From assembly GCA_014925825.1 (NCBI GenBank), contig JACGCK010000125.1, positions 62,001-126,000 of the forward strand: a stretch of DNA of 64,000 nucleotides, in the 5' to 3' direction. This DNA comes from Pholiota molesta (Eukaryota > Basidiomycota > Agaricomycetes > Agaricales > Strophariaceae). Positions 11,191 through 22,649 of the stretch are shown here, one piece after another; position 1 is the first letter of the stretch; every line of letters begins with the position of its first letter. The position numbers and the translations under genes were made by a program. Below the pieces are notes generated by a model that made no database searches, was not told the origin of the DNA, and saw only the letters and a list, made by a program, of their open reading frames with translations.

Positions 11191-12041
11191 TTTTTGGTCT
11201 TTTTCACTCTATCGAACCACACAAGCCTCCATCGAACACCAGTCCTCGTTCGCTTCTCTTTGCTTCACATCCTATTCCTCTCGGCTGCGTTCCTGCTGGC
11301 CGCGCGTATTTATTAACGATCTCTGCCCCATAGGTAACAGTCCCTCGTTGGCGCGGCGCTCTGCTCACGCAAGCCGTACCTTGCGTATGGATTGAGAAGG
11401 GCGTGCACGTGGCGCGGAACGGCGGGTGTGTGTGATGATGTTCGCTGTCTTGCGTTTACCCGCTGCGCTCCCCTGCGGCCTCGGTCGAACTGTGCAGGAC
11501 ACGCCTCGCCGCCCGTACGCCGTTGTGGTCTCTGCCTCCAGAGCGCGGGCTTCGGATGTGCGTTGTACGTTTGAGGCTGGAAGGCGTGGCCGGTGTATGT
11601 GGTGGATTGTTCGAGCGTGTCGCTCGACGTGAGGGGAAGAGTGCGGAGGATAGTGGTGTTGTTGATAGGGAACGCGGTTGAGGGGCCTGACGGGTATGCG
11701 ATTCGGTTGGAATCGTGATGGTTCGTTTATATTGTCGCGCCTTCATTTGGTATTGCCCCATACAGTTACCGCAGCTTGAGTTCTTTCGATTTATGTATAG
11801 ATGTTGGGAATTTTAGTACTGAAATAATTTGTATGGATGTATGGTACATGTATATGAAATGGTTTGAATGCTGTCCAGCTATCTAGGTGTGAATGGACAG
11901 TATTATATGTGACAAATAAAAGTAAATATGACTGTGGTCATGAAAATGAGAAGAGGTACTGACAAAGGCATGTTGGATAGTTTGTGCATAATTTTGTTAT
12001 AGAAGAGCATCTGGCGGGTTGGTCGAACTTAACGGGCTACA
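11191..12041. other. Intergenic, GC-rich then AT-rich
   Basis: 11191-11750 is GC-rich with only short unconvincing frames. 11760-12040 is AT-rich and lies just past the stop of the split F-box gene, so it probably contains its 3' untranslated region. No repeat or RNA gene recognised. Confidence 0.4.
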
Positions 12042-13088
12042 TCAAAGATCATCGCGGGGTACGCCATCAACCCAGGCGAGCAACCTTGATCGCATAACTT
12101 CCCTAGGGTCCACGATCGGCAGAGGAAGCGCATCTGTGCTCTGGATGATACATCTGATCCCCAAGAATCCAAGCGCTTGTGCGGCCCGGATAAGCGCGCT
12201 CTTTTTTTCCATGCTCCAAGAGCGCGGAACTAGTATATTTATGCACCTCGGTTGGTGAAAATCGATGACAGGCCTCCGAGAGGGACCTGGTTGGAACTCG
12301 AGCTGTGCGGCGGCGCGTGAAGCGTCGACAAACAAAGTGAGCCTGCGTTGGGCCATGGTGAGGATTGGCCATCCGCGGACACTGCTCAACTCCAGCCAGG
12401 AGAGCTTGGGGAGAAGTGTGTATGACCCCATCTTTTCCAGCGTCCTTGCGTCGATCTCCAACCCCAGTGGGAGATGTAAAATTTCGACGTTGGGTATGGC
12501 CCTGAAGAATGCGGCGAGGACTCGGTGTGGTGTCTTGCGATATCGACGCCGGACCACGAAGCCGCGGATGTCGCTACCGTGGGGCGGATACTCGTCCATG
12601 TACAGCTGTCGGAGTGTTTTCTTTGATGCGCGCAAGAGTCTGATATACAGAGGGATGTCCCAGTCTTGATAGTAGTCGTGCATCTCGATACAGAGGCTTT
12701 GAAGAGCGGGGAGTCGAAGCAGTGAGAATAGGCGGGTGTCTTGACTCGGGGAATACAGCAGTAGGTGCAGCGTTCGCAGCGCGTGCATGGTCACTGGATA
12801 CTTCGAGAGTTTGAGACCTGGGTGCATAGGTTTTGTGAACCGGACATAGAAATTGCCTTGTTCGAGTCGCCAGGTGGCAGCGTGAAAAATCTTTATGAGG
12901 ACATCCGCTGGCATTGCAACTGTTCCTAGATTTAAGGTGGTGATCTGGCCCCACGGAAGGTGCAGATCTAAAGGATGAAGACCGTTCGAAAGGTGGAATG
13001 TGACATGACGCAGGCAAGGGGAAGTGCGCAATGAGGTGAACTGAACGCAGTCTTCAAGGAGGATATGCGAAATTGGTCCGACAGAGTC
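12042..13088 (-). pseudogene. Split F-box gene, 3' part
   Basis: This open frame continues from the TSD (CTTCGTTAAC on this strand) into DSVGPISHILLEDC and a long leucine-rich C-terminal domain, ending at the TGA at 12042-12044. It lacks an F-box because the 5' part lies 14 kb away at 27009-27488. Removing 13099-27008 and one TSD copy joins RFVN to DSVG in frame with no stop, giving about 500 codons. As assembled, the gene is interrupted and should not give a full-length SCF adapter. It belongs to a different F-box subfamily from the 6932 and 44831 genes. Confidence 0.85.
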
Positions 13089-13098
13089 GTTAACGAAG
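13089..13098. repeat. Target-site duplication, left copy
   Basis: GTTAACGAAG, repeated exactly at 27009-27018. Ten bases fits MULE-type integration (usually 9-11 bp). Confidence 0.9.
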
Positions 13099-13195
13099 GG
13101 GCAAAGGGAAAAAGCCGTGCCACGTCTGTGCCGCCTGTACCACGTCTGTGCGTCTGTGCACAGATGCTCTCGCACTTGCACAGACAGTGGCTGTG
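13099..13195. repeat. Left terminal inverted repeat and subterminal array
   Basis: The 34-bp TIR is followed by further 'GTCTGTGC' units to about 13190. These are the inverse of the CACAGAC units at the right end, as expected for subterminal transposase-binding repeats. Confidence 0.8.
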
Positions 13196-13199
13196 CTGT

Positions 13200-14222
13200 T
13201 TGCCAGCGGCCTGCTTGCCGAGTGACAGCCGGTATGGTAAATCTTCGTTGGAATTTCTCCTTTCTGGTTTGTCCTGCTCCCATAAAAACAGTTTCTCCAA
13301 CATATATACATCATCTAAAATGTATCTACAGTGTTATTGAATAGATAAAGGTGTCCATGCAGATTTCGTGCACTGATTGAAATTGGCCGCCTGATTGTCA
13401 CATGATGGTCACATAGCCCAAAACTTACACAGAGTTGAGCCAAGGCCCTAGCCACCATACCTCACTAAAATCTTAGACGGACAATTTCTCCATGTTCCTT
13501 GACATAACTAGTTTGCATATCAGCGAAAAACTTTGGGGAATATGAGGCTCTTCCCTGTTTCTATATTCACTCAAAGTCGGCGCTTTCGATGTTACATCGC
13601 ATTTCAATCGGAGTTCGAACCACAATTCTGACGCATGCAAGTGAGTACTTGTTACAGGCCTGTCAAAGGCCTGTAGCCCGAGGGGTGTAATTCTAAGGGG
13701 CAAAATATATATGGATGGAGAGCTATGGATTACATCTACAATAATATCTACTTTTTAACTCGCTCTGAGATGTTATTGAGCCGCAATAATGAGGGTAACA
13801 GATAGTGCTGGCAAATGTGGCTGTACACTTGGCTTGTTGGGCGAACCTTGCTCACTGATTTTCACTATCAGGGGTCTATGTCTAAGCTCTAAATTATATA
13901 TGGATAGATTCGAGTTTTCAAGGGCTACACAACCATATAAATTTTTAATCTCTCCGAGTATTCCTCGCACCAGGAGACCAGCACATAGTATACGCTCACT
14001 TTGGTACATCTGGAAACGTGTTTCTGTGCAAGAGGACGGCACTCGCTCCAGAGGTGGCGTGAGTGCCGAGAATCTCCAGAGTCACACGGAGTGACAGGTC
14101 TCCTCGCGAGTCCTCTGAGAGCGGTACGTCCTCACGAGTGACAGCTCTCCTCTCACCTCCTCCCTGCGCCCTCCTCTCCTCTAGCGTACTCCCTGCACAA
14201 TGCCCTTGCTCGCTATGCCTCC
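13200..14222. other. Noncoding part of the large transposon
   Basis: Mostly AT-rich to 14000, with no supportable gene. From about 14040 to 14200 a cluster of 'gagtgac/cacgag' words gives a subterminal-like look, comparable in style but not clearly in sequence to 21930-22090. It may mark the end of a nested Plavaka element; no TSD was found to prove it. Confidence 0.35.
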
Positions 14223-15293
14223 ATGCCTATGACCTTTACTGATGGTTATAAAATCTTTCAAGGTGTAAGTCTCATCGTTCAACTTATTACTGCTACCACC
14301 ACTGACTCGGCCTTCATTTTGTCAATGCCAGCACAACGCAGAATTCGTTGTCCGTGCCTCGACCTCCTAAGCCCTCCTCGCCCTCGCCGGAAACCCGCCA
14401 GCTTGGACAGCCCACGACGGGCCTGGCCCCTTCGCCCTCATTTTACGGATGAATGTGTGCCCACGTCCGAACCAGAAGAGGTTGAAGTTCATGTAAGTCG
14501 CTCTCAGTTGCATCGCATATCGCTTATTGACTAATTATTTCTGAAGTGGCCGCTGCGTACTCATAGGCAACAACCCTACCCACCCACTGCTCCCAGCCGC
14601 AGACATTCCGAGCCCACAGATATGATGGATGTAGATGCTGATTCCGAAGCAGATAGTATTGGCAGCCTGGTACGTATTTAGGTATTCATCGCTTGATCTT
14701 GATTTTTCTGACTGTTCTCATCACAGAACTCAACTTTTTTTGCTCAGGTTGATGCTGAAATGGCTGAACTGCGAGCGAGATTCCCCGAATTCGTGGCCTG
14801 GGAGCAGCGCATCAAGACCATGGCCTCAACACCCACTCCATCCCCCACCCATGCATATCCCTCTGACAATGCCCATCACTTCACCTCGCCTAGTACCCGC
14901 CCCCACAGTTCTTGCCGCCATACACTGTCTGTTGCCTCTATTACAGAATCAGAGGCTGAGGATGGGATTCCAGCTTCTCCACACCCTCGCAATAACATCC
15001 CCGACACGATTACCTCTATCGAGAGCCGGTCTCTCGCAGTGCCTCCTCCATCTGCTGCCCTCGTCTCCGTTACGGAATCAGAAACGGAATCAGCAACGGA
15101 ATCAGAAGCCAACTCGGAGGACACGAGCCCACCTCTTGCACTACCACCACTGGCACCTCCTTTGGGTGTGGATGAATCCGTTACCGAATCAGAAACGGAA
15201 TCCGAATCCGAAGAAGAGAGTCAATCCCTCGGGACCCAGTGGCCAACCCCTCCACCTGCCTACACTCCTCCGCCTCGCTATTCCTTTACATAG
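14223..15293 (+). CDS. Ser/Glu-rich protein of unknown function, transposon cargo
   Basis: At least four exons with good GT-AG borders read in one frame: from MPMTFTDGYKIFQ (14223) to a donor near 14261, about 14332-14490 ending in EEVEVH, about 14547-14668 (WPLRTHRQQPYPP...), and about 14748 to the stop. The predicted protein is about 290 residues. The N-terminal part is basic and Pro-rich. A short helix-prone stretch (VDAEMAELRARFPEFVAWEQRIKTM) follows. The C-terminal half repeats T/S-E-S-E units, then a Pro-rich end. No known domain is seen. It lies tail-to-tail with the Plavaka transposase, 45 bp apart, so it may be an accessory gene of that element. Confidence 0.55.
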
Positions 15294-15337
15294 GTTATAC
15301 ATATCAATAATGAAATAATATGTCATTCACAATTCTA

Positions 15338-18300
15338 CTATGTGGGGAGGCAATTCGAGGCATGTAGTTTAAACATACAAAACAAGTGCTTATCTATATG
15401 AGAATTAACTAAAAATTGGGGGCGTACAGATGTTCCTCCGGAGATTGGAATAAGCATTGCACTGCGTACAATACGGCTAACACTGATGATCTCTGCGTAG
15501 GCGCGCTCAACACCATTTCGGCGCCGTGTGGATGGGGAAATGTGATGAAAGCCCGTGATATTATCAGGCAAGCGGAGAGGTGTAAACCATTCAATATAGG
15601 CAAGGGGTTCATCTGGAGAAAATGGGTAGTGCTTGGGGAGTTCGAATATGGCATGTATGCGCGCTATCCGAAGCCCCTTCCATGGTGTATTATCAGTATG
15701 AATATTCTGCTCATCTGTACGGATAAACGCATAGTCAAGCTGTGGTGCCTCTTCATTCCGCCAGCGTCCTGTTGCTGTTTGTGATGCTATGATAGGTCCA
15801 GTGGCACGGACGACATTCGCCGAGTGTCGTTTACCAACAGCCGGAATGGGTGGCAACTTGAAGACTAGTTGGCTCCAAAGCCCGAACGTATCGTGTGGGT
15901 AGGGCGTGAACGATGTGATTCCGTTCTTGCGCAGAAAGACGGTAAGGGCCTCGAGGAAATGTGGTGCTTGATATCCATCTGCAGCCATAATCAAGCTCGC
16001 TGGGACATGTCGAGATGACGGAGGTGGTTTTTTGGACATGGAATAGGCAGATTTTGAAATAAGGATGGAATTTTGAAGATCGCTTTCAGAGAGACCAGTG
16101 TCGCCGGAAGAATCCAGATCCATGCCATTGCGCTTGGCTTTCCACACGAGAAACTGTGAGAAGCGGTCAACTGCCTCTTGCCGTTCTAGCCACCGCGTCA
16201 TTTGAGATATGTAGTCTTTGCGATTGCTGGCTCGGAAGGCATTCTTGGCGTAATCGATGTGTAGCCGTTCAGGTGATTCAGTATTGTACCCATCGGCACT
16301 TCCAAACAGTTGTATGAGGGGGTCGTAGTGCTCGAGAGAATGTAGCTTCGGAATGTTGAAATGCCCTCCTTGTCGCCCACCAAGCTCCAAAAAGACCTCC
16401 TTGACACGGTGGAAATTATCCAGAGACTGGCGAAGAGCCAGGAGTGATTGGGTTGTGTGAGTCTCGAGCGATGCATAATGGATAAAATCAGTCATCGCAC
16501 GAACAGCTTGGAGTACGCGTGTATCAGTTCCGCAATGACTAGCCATTAATCCTAAGAAAATTCGTTCCATCTCCTTGTGCTCCGTGCCAGTCCATTGGGA
16601 GACATTTGAGATGCCATTCTTGAAATGACGTAGACTGTGATAGGAAGGGGCTGATCGAAATAGCTGATCAACGATTTCGTCGGTGAGAATTTCGGTACAC
16701 CATTTTACGAGGTGGTCCTTGAATACGCCTTTGTGTACTTGATGCAGGAGATCAGGCGTGAAAGCTGTGAATATGTTGCAGAATGGAAGATTGCGCCAGA
16801 ATGGAGCACAAGGGGTGTGCAGCGGCAAAATCCGGCATATGGGGTAGGGAGGGGGGGTGCCTTCATGAGGCCTTAACCAAACTTTTTTCTGTAGACAAAA
16901 TCTCTGCTCAGGGGGCCATATCTGCATTTATTTGTATGCTTAGCAGTCAAAATATGATGTTTTTGACAGCTGTGAATTATATACAAGATATTAGGGGTTG
17001 AATAAGTCTATATAACCCAGTATAATAGCCTATCAATTGCCCTTAGAGTCTCTATTTGGTTCTGAATATGAAGAGAATCAAAATCTATAAGTCAGTGTCA
17101 TCTCTGAAGAGAAACATCTGGGTCCAAAAAGAGCTGAATCAATGTTTATATGTATTTTACTAATGCTTAAGGTTTTTTTACCTTGTCCACTACCTAGCAA
17201 TCTTATTTCAAGCTTCATAGGTAAAAATTTGTGTATATGATTCTACCTAGAATGATTCTGTTAAGTAATTCTCAAGTAAATGATATAGATTGGGCCTAAC
17301 TCTATAGAGCTCTTATTATAGAGATCTCAATATATAATATATAGTGTAGCCTTTTGCTCATATTTAGATTATGAATGTCCAACCTATACCCATACCCACT
17401 ATACCATGGGTCAAACCTGCTATGGGTCACCCTTGGGGTTGCCTTGGGGGTTGTTTGTTTGTCGTATATTATCTATTTTAAGTAATGATGCAATCAAAAC
17501 ATGTGACTTATTTCCTTTTTTGGAGTGGGTAGGGGGGGGAGGGGGGACCAAATTTGCCTTAACCAAACTTTTCGACCTCATATATCTGAGATTTTTTTTG
17601 CACACCCCTTGATGGAGCAGGGACATCACGAAGACCCCAAGCCTTGAATGCAGTGTCCTTCTCTCCTTGCTGTTTGCGTTTTAGAAAAAATAAGGTTTCG
17701 CGAACAGAGCGGAGGAAGGCAGGTGTGTGATTTCCACGAGAATTGGGTTCGACGAGGCAAATCGGACAGCGGTTTTCCATGCAGCATGCAATCAAGCACT
17801 GTTCCGGATAGTCAGCCACATAAACGGCCAGAATAGGCCAGATTTTGCGTATCCATCCGTCAGCGCACATCATATCCTTGCCATATAAACCTGCCTCCCT
17901 CAGGGACATTAGAATCTTCTCCAAGCAATAGTGGAAGAGACGGTATTTTGCAAGTGAGCGAGTCTTGTCAGAAAAGCAATCGAATTTGGGAATAGGTAGG
18001 TACCCTAGCAATATTGTTGCATGTGCCGAGACCTGACGGCGCGTCTCCTTAGAAATATTTCCGATTGTAAGGTAGAGAGGCCAAGCTGAATTATCGCCCT
18101 GAAAGTTTGAAAGCAAGGTCTTGTCCGAAGAAAGAATAATGGGCGAGATCATTGCCCCTTCGGGCAATAATTGCTGTGTGAAAGTTGACGTTGAGCGCTG
18201 CATTCAACGTTGAACATCAAACATTACTTACCTGAAGATCCCACCACCATGAACCTGTCGACATTTCATTCAGAATCTGATTCCGACCCTCTCTATCTTC

Positions 18301-19223
18301 ATAAAATCTCTCGGGCGCAAACTTCATGTCTTTTGCAAAAGCTGGATTCCCAATAAGCTCTGCTACACACTCGACTGGATCCCGGTACCATAGCTCCAAA
18401 TGCTCTTTGCGACAGGTCTGGCCACTAGGATCTCTGTCGAAATCAGGTTGATCACCTGTCACTTCGATATCATGGCATTTCCATGGAACTCCGGCGGGAA
18501 GCCCATCAATAGCGTCCAACAACTGCTTCTTGTTCTGAAAAGAAGGCTTCGCTTTGTTCGCAATCTGCCAGCAACGTCATCTCCATCTGTTATGCCTGGG
18601 AATGCTTGAAGAAATTTACATACAATGGGCAATTTAAGGAGTGCATCGGCTTGCGTATGTCCCACGTTCTTAATCAACCACTTTGCTAACTCCCACTCTT
18701 CCTCATCCCGAAATGGCCCCAAGACATGTCCGTATTTCAAGATTTGCTCGTCTTCAATTCGTTCAAAGGCTGTCTTTCCTTGTGTAGCGCTAACAGGCTG
18801 GCCAGCTCGGTACTCTGATGGACAAGGCTGACTCCAAGGCTTTCTCTGCGACTGTGATGCTGGAGAATCAGGATCGTCAACCTCAACCATCTCTGGTTGA
18901 TGAGTTCGACGATGTTGCCTAGGATTGTCTGTAACGTTGGGTGGCGAGATGGCATCTGGATCGGACGGGTCTTCAGCAGGATCGGAGGTGTCAGGTAGGA
19001 TATCGTCCCACTCTTCCATAACTGTGCTGATACTGAGGTTTTCTGGTGCTGGTAGATTTGGCCTTGGCCCACGGCGTTTTTCTCGGGCAGTTTTCAAGGC
19101 TTGCTGTCGTGCTTTTTGAAGTCGAATTTTGCAGAGGGGATCCTGTTCTTGATGGCGACGGACATCTGCGGCAGAGGACAATATCTTCAAGCAGTACAAG
19201 CACTGGCTATTCGAGGTCGTCAT
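15338..19223 (-). pseudogene. Plavaka-type transposase, disrupted by a MITE
   Basis: The start MTTSNSQ is at 19223. An N-terminal C2H2-like finger (CLYCLKILSSAADVRRHQ) and an acidic linker come first. The segment LGPFRDEEEWELAKWLIKN, then LWYRDPVECVAELIGNPAF, the 'LPEGAMISPIILSSDKT' block and [20 protein letters not shown] follow in the order typical of fungal Plavaka (CACTA/EnSpm-related) transposases. At least two introns lie near 18204-18245 and 18510-18600. The exon reading GLRDVPAP is cut from FWRNLPF by an 803-bp insertion at 16809-17611. Deleting this and one TSD copy restores the frame. As given the gene cannot encode full transposase. Confidence 0.85.
16809..17611. mobile_element. 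Nonautonomous hAT-type element (MITE), 803 bp
   Basis: Perfect 12-bp terminal inverted repeats (CAAGGGGTGTGC at 16809-16820, complement at 17600-17611) are bordered by a perfect 8-bp TSD, ATGGAGCA, at 16801-16808 and 17612-17619. An 8-bp TSD plus a CARGGGTG-like end is typical of hAT elements. It is AT-rich inside with no coding potential. Near each end lies a direct, not inverted, G-run plus 'ccttaaccaaactttt' block. Confidence 0.9.
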
Positions 19224-19528
19224 TTTAGGAGAATTGAGACGTGTATCCAAGTCTTGGAAAACATATACCCAGGTATGTGACATGCCGATGTTTTGAGGCA
19301 TCGCCGTTGTTTTGAGGCATCATGAACAAATAGTGCGGATGAAAATTTTGTTCCGCCCAGGCTTGTCTCCAACATCCATCATGCCCCCCCGTCTTCAGCC
19401 TCTGGTCTGCATTTTCCCTTTCTTTTTTATATGCGACTCATGCTTAATATCCCTAGATCGCCCAATCAGATGGGTCAGGTCCACCGCAAGAGTTCTTGGT
19501 GAACCAAACTCGTCCGAAGGGCCGTTCG

Positions 19529-21818
19529 ATGCGTCCTGTCAAAGAAAATGTTGCGCTAACTGGCTTGAGTGAGCTCCTTCATGTATGATATTATATTGAA
19601 TCAGTAAAGGTTAACATGACTTCTTATCTCATAGAAGCTGAGCTGCAGAGAAATTCCCTCAAGGCTGCCAAAGCGAAAGCGACGAAAGTTGCGCGAAAGC
19701 AATCGATAATGCCCGGTGCTCCGAATTCTCCCGAGAACGAAAATTTTGCAGGCCAAGCTAACTCTGCGACAACTTTGAGTACATTCATCATTTAATGGAC
19801 ATTCTATACTGCCTCAAAGCCACGACCAACAGCACCACAACCTGAGCTTGGATTGGCATCATCAGGCTTGTCCATGACCTCAGCAATGTATTCCTGTAAG
19901 TTGTCACTTACCATTAGTAACATTAATCTATTGATGTTTCTTCATCATTAGCAGCTCCACCTCAGGCAGGTGCAACGAGGCCGCCCACATCACAACAACC
20001 GTGGATGATGGACTCGGAGCACAATCGCGATTATCGGCTTGATCAACAATCTTATCACCCTGGTCAAGACTTTGGACGTCTTACAATGAATATGACTGGT
20101 CCGCGGGTCCTTCAGCCTGTCCAAAATCAGACTCATCCGATGGGTCTTTTGGACGAGCTCAACAATCCAAATCTATCCTATGATGCTAATCCGATTAATA
20201 TTCATAGGCAATTTGACAGTGTGCCTAGGCAGGATTTTCGTCCACAAAATGCAGCTAGTGATCAATTGGTATGTACCATTACATTTTTTTTGGCTGTATA
20301 TGCATGCATAATTTTTTTTTCTTCAGGACATGACTGACCAAGGTGATCCTGTGCATACGGAGCCGACATGGAACACTGTCATTATGGACGTAGACGCTGA
20401 TGTCGATGAATCAAATAACGATTCTGAGAATGATGTTCCGACTGGTCTAGGACTCAATGTATGTGATCATTTCCCCTTATCAGTTCAACAAATCAAGTCA
20501 TGTTGTATAGATCAATGCTCGTGAGGTTACTCTCCAACGCAAATCCCGCAAAGTCAAAAATGAAGAGCTTATGCCAGTGGCTGGCGCCGTCGCCACTGTG
20601 AAGTCCGAGGATGAAGATGCTACTGAATTGTGCAGTTCAAGTCCTAGCCTCACTGGCGCACCTAGTCGCGCGACCCGCAGCATTCGTGCTTTACCAGAGG
20701 ATTCTCAGCGCATCGTCCGGGCAGCGTGTGACCTTCTTCGAGAACATATTACCAAGGCATGTATTGCTTTACACTCATCGATTGATTGACTACTGAATGT
20801 TATCTTAAAGCTTGACCCTTGGCCTGACACAACGAAGACGAACAGCCGTGGTCAATCAAGCGGCTTGGACGCATATACGACTCTTTCCATGGAGCTATGG
20901 TATGAGGCCTGCTCTTTGCTAAGCATTGAAGATGTCGATCCCATGGGAGCTGAACTCAAACGTGTAAGTCTTATTGTCTCTTACATATACTGTGCTTATA
21001 TGATCATTCTGCAGATTCTCGAACGTACACCACAGTTCCGTGGTCAAGTCCGCGACAAAGCGAGTCTTCTCGTCGTTCATGCTTACAACTTCACCGACAT
21101 TCGCGTGCTGGGGAAGAAGCTTACCAAGGATGAGATTACGGAGATCACCTCTCAAAACCGTGATATATATGCCAGCCTCAAAGATAAATTCTGGTACAAG
21201 GTACGAGTCTCTTTACCCTCTTTTGTGTGTCTAACTTGAAACATGTTTACTAGGTTCCAAACGATACAACCATTCCTGACACCATGTACCGGCACCCCAT
21301 AATACAGCATGTCTTGAATATGGCCTGGTTCGGGGAGGGTACTTATGCACGAAGCAAGTTCTTTTTGGGCGACAGCGAGATACCCTTGGTCACCATAGCA
21401 TTGATTCTTACTGCGGTACGTGTTTTTACATTGTTTAGTGCTTAAGTTTAGTCTAATGTTGCATCTAGATTGAGAATGCTCTGGATGCTTGGCGCACAGG
21501 CCGCTTCCACCATGTTGAATTTTCATGCAAGGAATATCATCACCGCTACAACAAGCATCTACGCCGTCTCAAGCTGTGGAAGACTTTCTGTTCTGGGGAA
21601 CCCTTTGATCTCGCTACTGACGTACAAACTTCATTGCTCGAAAATGCTCGGTATGTCATAACATCAGGTGTTAGTATATAAATGCTGACAGATAGACCAT
21701 TTTTGTGGCTAGGCTATCCATCGGTGAGGATAATGAACAGCCGGTTGATGGTGCAGATGAGGAAACCGAAGAAGATTTGCTCGCAACTTTTGCGGCAAAC
21801 CGTACGCGTGCTATGTAA
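19529..21818 (+). CDS. DUF6532-type protein
   Basis: A multi-exon gene; 5' end uncertain (a frame continues upstream of the ATG at 19529). Exons run through QSIMPGAPNSPEN (about 19690), a Gln/Pro-rich part (about 19950-20270), an acidic piece (DVDADVDESNNDSEND), and SRATRSIRALPEDSQRIVR (about 20670). The conserved domain then follows: LDAYTTLSMELWYEAC, RGQVRDKASLLVVHAYNF, YRHPIIQHVLNMAWFGEGTYA, EIPLVTIALILTAIENALDAWRTG and YNKHLRRLKLWK, ending at TAA 21816-21818. This order resembles the agaricomycete-expanded DUF6532 family, whose function is unknown. A stop near 19793 must be spliced out or marks damage. It lies inside the large transposon. Confidence 0.6.
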
Positions 21819-21959
21819 TGCTTGTTTGATACTTAGTACGCTCGTAAAGGCTCGTAATGTAGCCAAATTAAAATCCGAATCGTTTTTTTTGCCCATATTC
21901 AAGAGGATTCTAAGTTTCTGACTACTGTACTCACGAGGACTCGATAGCCCTCAGGTACT

Positions 21960-22050
21960 CAGGCACTCAATGACTCTGACACTCATTGCCTCTATTGCTC
22001 AAGTACTCAATGACTCGGCCCCTCTGTGGCGCATGGGCTCAATGACTATG
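21960..22050. repeat. ACTCAATGACT repeats
   Basis: ACTCAATGACT occurs at 21965-21975 and 22005-22015, with a third near-copy (GCTCAATGACT) at about 22038-22048. Related 'actca' words lie between them. They sit after the DUF6532 gene and could be subterminal repeats of a nested element. Confidence 0.45.
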
Positions 22051-22188
22051 GGCTCCTATGGAGTGGGTATTGAGGGAAATTTGTGCTCCGCCATCCTCAG
22101 ATAGCGGGTACGTGTCTCACGCACTCCGGGGCTATGTATGCCTATGTACCCCTCGGTAGCATCCTCCCGTTTTCCAGATGTAGCTGTG

Positions 22189-22226
22189 TGATTGGTAAGC
22201 TGGTTCTGGAACCAGCTTACCAATCA
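22189..22226. repeat. Perfect hairpin, 18-bp arms
   Basis: The arms TGATTGGTAAGCTGGTTC and its exact complement are separated by only two bases (22207-22208). There is no T-run after it and no adjacent gene end, so a terminator role is not supported. It lies between the DUF6532 gene and the internal CACAGAC array. Confidence 0.85.
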
Positions 22227-22295
22227 TAAGTGCGCACTGTGTATCGTCTTCCTCATTCTTCACATAGTGTGGCCGTTCTTAGCACACAGAACATG

Positions 22296-22470
22296 TACAG
22301 ATATATGGAATAGACCCACACAGATATGCACAGACATGCACAGACATGGCACAGACATGCACAGACATGGCACAGACGCGCACAGACGCTTGTCAGTATG
22401 CACAGATATCTAATATATTATACCGGACCTGCACAGATGTGCACAGACACGGATTAGATATAGGACAGAT
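22296..22470. repeat. Internal CACAGAC array
   Basis: About ten copies of 'cacagac/cacagat' spaced 8-15 bp, including 'acagacatggcacagac' twice. They have the same orientation as the right-terminal array at 26828-26990, not the inverse. The array directly precedes the MULE-USP gene. Confidence 0.8.
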
Positions 22471-22649
22471 ACATAATTTATGTGCACAGACAGCACCGTG
22501 TCAGCACATATAGATGTATTGTGATATAATTGACTTATTTGGCAACCATGGCTCTTTTTGGATAAGTTTGGGATAAGTAATGATCGACACTGTGCGCCAA
22601 TCCTAATTGATCATTGACGCGGTAAATTTTGTACCTCCTCATCTTTCTC

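Noticed and set aside
11392..11761. Cys-rich plus frame and Arg/Ser-rich minus frame
   Set aside because: GC-driven open frames on opposite strands with no motif, splice evidence or paralogue.
13089..13303. Upstream start for the 12042 F-box frame (beginning near 13283-13303)
   Set aside because: Those codons lie in the transposon end; the true N-terminus is at 27488.
22296..22470. CACAGAC repeats as a CRISPR-like array or telomere repeat
   Set aside because: Units and spacers are irregular and the same motif is at both transposon ends, so subterminal repeats explain it; the genome is eukaryotic.
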